A stretch of DNA of 64,000 bases from Flavobacteriales bacterium. GTDB taxonomy: Bacteria; Bacteroidota; Bacteroidia; Flavobacteriales_F; PHOS-HE28. Below the pieces are notes generated by a model. That model saw nothing but the letters and a program-made list of their open reading frames with translations. It made no database searches and was not told where the DNA came from. Location: positions 1-64,000 of the forward strand of contig JACJZF010000014.1 in assembly GCA_020635725.1 (NCBI GenBank), given 5' to 3'. The translations under genes were made by a program, and so were the position numbers. Positions within the stretch are counted from its first letter, which is position 1. Every line of letters starts with the position of its first letter. Of the stretch, positions 60,060-64,000 are shown one piece after another.

Positions 60060-60476
60060 TCAGGATGGATTCTGCAGCGCATTCGGGTCGAACCAGAAGA
60101 ACTCCCAGATGTGGCCATCCAGGTCGTTGATGCTGCGGCCATACATGAAGCCATGGTCCTCGGTCGGTCGTGCCTCGGTTGCCCCGGCCGCGATCGCCTT
60201 GCCGAACGTTGCGTTCACCACTTCTTTGCTGTCGCAAGACAGCGCCAGCAGGGTCTCGGTGGTCTTGTTCGCATCGGCGATGGTCTTGCCCTTCGGGACG
60301 AAACGCTCCATGTGGCCGGTGGTGAGCAGCATGCCGTAGATGGTGTCACTGATCACGAGGCACGCCGCGTTCTCATCGGTGAATTGCGGGTTGAAGTGGT
60401 AGCCGAGTTGCTCGAAGAAGGCCTTGCTCTTCACTAGGTCCTTCACATGCATGTTGACGAAGATCTGGGTGGGCAT
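60060..60476 (-). CDS. VOC family (glyoxalase/bleomycin-resistance-like) protein
   Basis: 138 residues with two beta-alpha-beta-beta-beta repeats: IFVNMHVKDLVKSKAFFEQL at the start and GFMYGRSINDLDGHIWEFFW near the end, where His and Glu of a VOC metal site would lie. It resembles the lactoylglutathione-lyase-like proteins found beside SRPBCC genes. Ligand or reaction unknown. Confidence 0.88.
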   Translation of the reverse strand: MPTQIFVNMHVKDLVKSKAFFEQLGYHFNPQFTDENAACLVISDTIYGMLLTTGHMERFVPKGKTIADANKTTETLLALSCDSKEVVNATFGKAIAAGATEARPTEDHGFMYGRSINDLDGHIWEFFWFDPNALQNPS

Positions 60477-60506
60477 GGGTCAGATGCTTGGGGGTTCGTG
60501 TTGTTC

Positions 60507-60953
60507 CTAGTTCAATTCCTCCGCGAGGCCGATCAGTATGCCTTCAACTCCACGGATGTAGCAGAGCCTGTAGCTGTTCTCGTACTGGACGATATCGCCG
60601 ACGAGTTGTGCGCCGTGTTCGCGCAGCTCGGTCACCATCGCGTCGATGTTCTTCACGCTGAACATCATGCGCAGATATCCCAGCGCGTTTACGGGGGCGA
60701 TCCTGTGATCCGCGACTATCCCTGGCCTGATGAATCTGGATAGTTCTAACCGGCTGTGACCATCCGGTGTCACCATCATGGCTATCTCCACGCTCTGATC
60801 GCCGAGTCCGGTCACGCGTCCGGCCCATTCGCCTTCGACCATGGCGCGCCCTTCGAGCTGCATACCGAGTACGGTGAAGAAAGCAATCGCGTCATCGAGT
60901 GATTCCACAACGATGCCGATGTTGTGCATCTGCTTGAGCTCGTGTTTGGCCAT
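60507..60953 (-). CDS. VOC family protein
   Basis: 148 residues, a second VOC protein of the vicinal-oxygen-chelate fold: MHNIGIVVESLDDAIAFFTV, SVEIAMMVTPDGHSRLELSR and RLCYIRGVEGILIGLAEELN. It differs clearly from the neighbour at 60060. Possible thiol-adduct or ring-cleavage chemistry; not assignable. Confidence 0.87.
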   Translation of the reverse strand: MAKHELKQMHNIGIVVESLDDAIAFFTVLGMQLEGRAMVEGEWAGRVTGLGDQSVEIAMMVTPDGHSRLELSRFIRPGIVADHRIAPVNALGYLRMMFSVKNIDAMVTELREHGAQLVGDIVQYENSYRLCYIRGVEGILIGLAEELN

Positions 60954-60978
60954 GATTCTGTTCCTCGGATGATGTCCG

Positions 60979-61458
60979 TCAACGGATCGTATGTTCTTCT
61001 ACCATCGCTCGAACGTGCTCGGCCAGCCGGTCCAGGCATTCATTCCAGCCGTCTCGGTGCTCGTCGCAATGTGCCGTTGTCGCGAACGTGGTCTGGTTGA
61101 GGGTCATGACGGTATTTCCCCCGCGCCGTTCGAAGTCCAGGGCGACCACGGTGTCGCACCAGATATCACCGTCCGCTTCCTCGCGCAGCCAGGTGAATAC
61201 AAGGCGATGGGGCGCATCGATGTGCGTGTACTCGCCACGCACCCAATGGTCGCTACCGTCCGGCGCGCGCATGCAGAACCTGTACTTGCCGCCCACGCGG
61301 AAGTCCTGCTCGCAATGCGGTAGGGTGAAGTCCTTCGGGCCCCACCACTTCACTAGATGCTGCGGGTCGCTCCAGGCCTGGAAGACCTTCTCCACCGGAG
61401 CCTTCAGCGTCCGGGTAAGGATCAATGTGCGTTCGGCGGTTTCCGTCGTGGTGCTCAT
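60979..61458 (-). CDS. SRPBCC (AHSA1-type) protein
   Basis: 159 residues from ATG 61458. LILTRTLKAPVEKVFQAWSD, HLVKWWGPKDFTLPHCEQDF and the closing NQTTFATTAHCDEHRDGWNE are AHSA1/START-like. Third separate SRPBCC protein of the AHSA1 type in this run. The upstream extension to 61692 is antisense-like and rejected. Confidence 0.88.
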   Translation of the reverse strand: MSTTTETAERTLILTRTLKAPVEKVFQAWSDPQHLVKWWGPKDFTLPHCEQDFRVGGKYRFCMRAPDGSDHWVRGEYTHIDAPHRLVFTWLREEADGDIWCDTVVALDFERRGGNTVMTLNQTTFATTAHCDEHRDGWNECLDRLAEHVRAMVEEHTIR

Positions 61459-61469
61459 GGTTCGGTCGC

Positions 61470-62063
61470 TCAATGAATGGTCTCGCCGCGTTCCAGCATC
61501 CCGATGAAGAGGGCCAGGCGCTTGGCGCGGGTCTCTTCCTTCTTCGCCGTGTGCAGGCGATGGAGGATGGCGTATCGGTTGCTTCCCTTCAAGGTCTTGA
61601 AGAAGGCCGCGGCCTTCTTGTTCTTCTTCAGCGCTTCTTTCAGATCCGGTGGGACGGTGATGCTGCTCGCCGGGGCATAAGCCTTCTCCCATTGCCCGTT
61701 GGCCTTTGCGCGCTCCACAGCCGCCAGACCGGCAGGCTGCATCAACCCGGCCTTGATGAGTTCCTGCACCTTCTTCTTGTTCACCTGGCTCCAGATGCTC
61801 TTCGGCGTGCGCGGCAGGAATTTCTGGAGGAAGGAGGCCTCATCATAGCTCCGTTTGATCGCATCGATCCATCCGTGGCACAGCGCGATCTCCAAGGCCT
61901 CGGCGTAGGTGACCGAGCGCATGCCACTGTCCTTCTTCGCGATCCGGATGTAGATGCCAGGTGAGCTTTCGCCATGCTTCGTGAGCCAGGCCTCCCAGGC
62001 CCGCGCCGTCTCGAAGACCATGATCGGCCGGTCGTCCGGGGGCGGTGTGGCTGGCTTCTTCAT
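61470..62063 (-). CDS. YdeI/OmpD-associated-like protein
   Basis: 197 residues from ATG 62063. YdeI family: WEAWLTKHGESSPGIYIRIA, EALEIALCHGWIDAIKRSYD, FLPRTPKSIWSQVNKKKVQE. The C-terminal lysine-rich region matches bacteriocin-protection-type YdeI proteins. Function unknown beyond family reports. ATG 62021 is an alternative start. Confidence 0.85.
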   Translation of the reverse strand: MKKPATPPPDDRPIMVFETARAWEAWLTKHGESSPGIYIRIAKKDSGMRSVTYAEALEIALCHGWIDAIKRSYDEASFLQKFLPRTPKSIWSQVNKKKVQELIKAGLMQPAGLAAVERAKANGQWEKAYAPASSITVPPDLKEALKKNKKAAAFFKTLKGSNRYAILHRLHTAKKEETRAKRLALFIGMLERGETIH

Positions 62064-62085
62064 GCGGCTGCGTATCCTTCGGTGG

Positions 62086-62817
62086 TCATTTCCGCTTATC
62101 CCGTTCCGCCGCACGTTTCGCGATCAATGATCGCTTGATGTCGCGCAGCGCATCCTTGCCCACCCAGCGCTCGGTGGCATGCTCGCTTTCTGCGAGTTCC
62201 TCGGCGAGATCAATGGCGGCATCGCGCAGCGCGGTGCTTCTGCCCGCGATCCCGCGCAAGGCCCAGCTCACACCCTTCTTCACGAAGTTCCGCTCGTCGT
62301 TCGCTGCTGCGCGGATCAACGGCAGGCATTGCAGGAAAGGGGCATCGGCGCTCTTCTTGTCGTGCAGCGCTAGGCTCGCCAGCAGCGCGAAGGCCGCCCG
62401 CTTCTCGAACTCCGGCTTGCGCTTCGCCCATTGCTTGATCTTGGCGAAGGCGTGCGGCGACTTGTCGAAGAGCACGAAGCACGCGGTGTCCACGATGGCC
62501 CAGTTGTCGAAGTCACGGCACCAGGTATCCATCTGGGCCGGCGTGACAAGCATCGGGTCATCGACCATGGTGGCGAGCATGCGCGCGTCGTACCAGCCAT
62601 GGTCCCAAAGCGCTTGTGCGAACGCATGGTCCTTGCCGATCTCCTTGGCCAGCTTGCGCAGTTCTCCCACGCTCACACCGTACGCCTTGTCGGTCCAGAT
62701 ACCGTAGCGCGGACCCATCTCTGCCACGGCCTTCTTCGAGCCGTGACTTTCGAGCCAGGCAACGACCGACTTCAAGTCAGCCTGTACACCTGCCTTCGAT
62801 GGAGCCTTCTTCGCCAT
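62086..62817 (-). CDS. AlkD-like DNA alkylation repair / HEAT-repeat protein
   Basis: 243 residues of alpha-helical HEAT-like repeats: VAEMGPRYGIWTDKAYGVSV, DHGWYDARMLATMVDDPMLV, NWAIVDTACFVLFDKSPHAF, DERNFVKKGVSWALRGIAGR. It matches the DNA alkylation repair (AlkD-like) family, which excises alkylated bases in some members; several relatives lack activity, so this is not asserted. Confidence 0.82.
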   Translation of the reverse strand: MAKKAPSKAGVQADLKSVVAWLESHGSKKAVAEMGPRYGIWTDKAYGVSVGELRKLAKEIGKDHAFAQALWDHGWYDARMLATMVDDPMLVTPAQMDTWCRDFDNWAIVDTACFVLFDKSPHAFAKIKQWAKRKPEFEKRAAFALLASLALHDKKSADAPFLQCLPLIRAAANDERNFVKKGVSWALRGIAGRSTALRDAAIDLAEELAESEHATERWVGKDALRDIKRSLIAKRAAERDKRK

Positions 62818-62843
62818 GCTTTTCTCCGTGCCTCGGTGGTGAA

Positions 62844-63308
62844 CTACTTGCTCACGATCCAGTTAAGCTCGGTCCGGTAGTCCTTTGGGTCCTTCACTTC
62901 CTCCGGGTTCGTGAGGTAGCTCTCCCAGAACCGGCCGGTCTCGCCATGGCCGTTCGTGCGCACCCAGGTCTGCAGTTCCGGCCACGCCTGCGCCAAGCCT
63001 TCGTATGGGCCTTGATAAACACTGCGCACCACCTTCACGGCGGGCAGCTTGCCGTTGATCACGCGTCCTTCCGGCTTCACCGCTCCCGACACCGGGAAGC
63101 CGATCTCGAAATCGAAGGTGTCGCTCGGTCTACGATGATGGTAGCTGAACATCGGTCCGGTGATCTGGATGCCCTGTCCGGTGATGGTCTTGATCAATTC
63201 CTGGATCGCGGGATCCATGTACTTCGGCATGTCGCGGCCGGGTACTACGAGCGGTATGACCGCCGTTGCGATCTCTTTCGTTCGGATGACTTCGGGTGGT
63301 GTGATCAT
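62844..63308 (-). CDS. GyrI-like / AraC-effector-binding-domain protein
   Basis: 154 residues of the GyrI-like small-molecule-binding fold (SOUL/BmrR-type): VIRTKEIATAVIPLVVPGRD, FDFEIGFPVSGAVKPEGRVI and VVRSVYQGPYEGLAQAWPEL. No DNA-binding domain is present. A ligand-binding partner role is likely; ligand unknown. Confidence 0.85.
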   Translation of the reverse strand: MITPPEVIRTKEIATAVIPLVVPGRDMPKYMDPAIQELIKTITGQGIQITGPMFSYHHRRPSDTFDFEIGFPVSGAVKPEGRVINGKLPAVKVVRSVYQGPYEGLAQAWPELQTWVRTNGHGETGRFWESYLTNPEEVKDPKDYRTELNWIVSK

Positions 63309-63347
63309 GGCTTGAGGTGATTTGGGGCGCGAAATTTCGCGCCCTTA

Positions 63348-64000
63348 CTAGATCTTCTTGATGAGTTCCTTGATTATCGCTGTCAGCGCCTTCTCGTTCT
63401 TCTTCACTTTGGCCAAGCTGCGGAAGAGCATGAGGCGGCGTCCGTCGGTGTAGTCGCCTTCGAGCAGGCCGCCATGCTTCTTCACCTCCGCGCCGCGCAG
63501 GAAGATCAGCCGCAGCGTGTCCTGCTTGAAGAAGTTGAAGCCGACGATGTATCGCTTGTAGGTCTTCGGGTCGAAGGGCTCCATCTCCCCGGTGAAGTAG
63601 AAGGTGGGCGCATTCCAGAAGATGCCTTCGCCGATGCGCTTATCCGCTTTCAGGATGATCCTGCGCAGCTCCGTGCCCACGTTGTGCAACGGATGCTTCA
63701 TCTGCTTCATGTAGGCATCCACGGTCCCCGGTTCGGAGATGCCGGTGTACAGCGCATTGCCAGGCCTGGCCTTCTTTTCCTGGGCTGTTACAAGCTCCTC
63801 CAACTGCTGATAGCTGAACTCCAGCCCGCCTTCCATCGGCGAAGCAAGGATGCCGTCGCGCACCTTCTTCGACTCGTAGCGCGCGGTGATGGTCATCAGC
63901 GTCACACCGTTCTTCTCGGTGAGCACGGTGGTCGAAAGCGCATCGCCTTCATACCACGGATCGTCGAAGAGCTCGGTGTTCACCAGGCGTTCCGGGCGCT
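63348..64000 (-). CDS. SRPBCC-DUF1801 fusion protein, 5' partial
   Basis: At least 217 residues, open to the right edge. The first ~75 residues are the end of an AHSA1/SRPBCC domain (VTLMTITARYESKKVRDGIL, GGLEFSYQQLEELV). After a short linker, residues ~85-210 are a DUF1801 domain (YMKQMKHPLHNVGTELRRII, FKQDTLRLIFLRGAEVKKHG). The GTG at 63983 is not the true start because the frame continues without a stop. The fusion mirrors the separate SRPBCC and DUF1801 pair at 59212-60053. Confidence 0.8.
   Translation of the reverse strand, partial: RPERLVNTELFDDPWYEGDALSTTVLTEKNGVTLMTITARYESKKVRDGILASPMEGGLEFSYQQLEELVTAQEKKARPGNALYTGISEPGTVDAYMKQMKHPLHNVGTELRRIILKADKRIGEGIFWNAPTFYFTGEMEPFDPKTYKRYIVGFNFFKQDTLRLIFLRGAEVKKHGGLLEGDYTDGRRLMLFRSLAKVKKNEKALTAIIKELIKKI

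Noticed and set aside
1..64000. tRNA, rRNA or riboswitch genes
   Set aside because: No convincing cloverleaf, rRNA text or known aptamer was recognised by eye; a covariance-model scan would be decisive.

Overview
The window is GC-rich bacterial chromosome that best fits a high-GC member of the Bacteroidota (Flavobacteriales-like). The evidence is: secreted proteins with type IX secretion C-terminal domains (43009-43959, 44570-46618, probably 55781-57739); a bacillithiol-type BshC; a complete phenylacetyl-CoA epoxidase set; almost no Shine-Dalgarno sequences; and promoter -7 boxes resembling the Bacteroidota TAnnTTTG element. No rRNA, tRNA, CRISPR array, prophage or insertion sequence was recognised.

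Layout. 0-5 kb: end of a TolC-like efflux protein, katG, then a membrane-anchored redoxin overlapping a PAS-PP2C phosphatase. 5-10 kb (- strand): GT-C-type membrane protein, miaA, a pRiA4b ORF-3-like protein, cca and a hicBA toxin-antitoxin pair. 10-14 kb: paaABCD on the - strand, divergent from paaE. 14.8-22.1 kb: a four-gene - strand run (E1/ThiF-nitroreductase fusion, GNAT/autoinducer-synthase-like protein, 7TMR-DISM histidine kinase, REC-PAS-kinase) with a divergent lone response regulator. 22-28 kb: bshC, guaA, a LysM/periplasmic-binding-like protein, a fatty acid desaturase and two small genes. 29-37 kb: tricorn-like protease, TMEM175-type channel, a composite repeat array, a HExxH protease, a LuxR-type regulator, an Fn3 protein and a 22-unit 21-bp tandem array. 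37-43 kb: a single-chain nuclease-methyltransferase, a short CDF-like transporter, kynA and copies of a structured repeat. 43-57.7 kb: type IX cargo, hydrolases, CPBP protease, S4 protein, Gre factor, class D beta-lactamase-like protein, ppsA and a secreted nuclease. 57.7-64 kb: a long - strand run of SRPBCC, VOC, DUF1801, DoxX, YdeI, AlkD-like and GyrI-like genes, open at the right edge.

How genes work together. PaaABCE would epoxidise phenylacetyl-CoA, with PaaD helping iron-sulfur assembly. KatG, the redoxin and bacillithiol synthesis form a peroxide/thiol defence theme. The 14.8-22.1 kb block looks like a small-molecule synthesis-and-sensing module: the acyltransferase gene and only the sensor half of the neighbouring kinase share a lower GC content, as though a signal maker and its receptor arrived together.

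The most unusual DNA-level signals are: (1) the module above; (2) a dispersed element (32.4, 42.1 and 42.4 kb) whose two hairpins keep their stems through paired base changes; (3) 22 units of exactly 21 bp, two helical turns each, next to the restriction gene; (4) eleven genes whose -7-like box ends exactly 4 bases before the start codon, implying leaderless mRNAs; and (5) an alternating A/B repeat array whose first unit encodes the last residues of the preceding gene.
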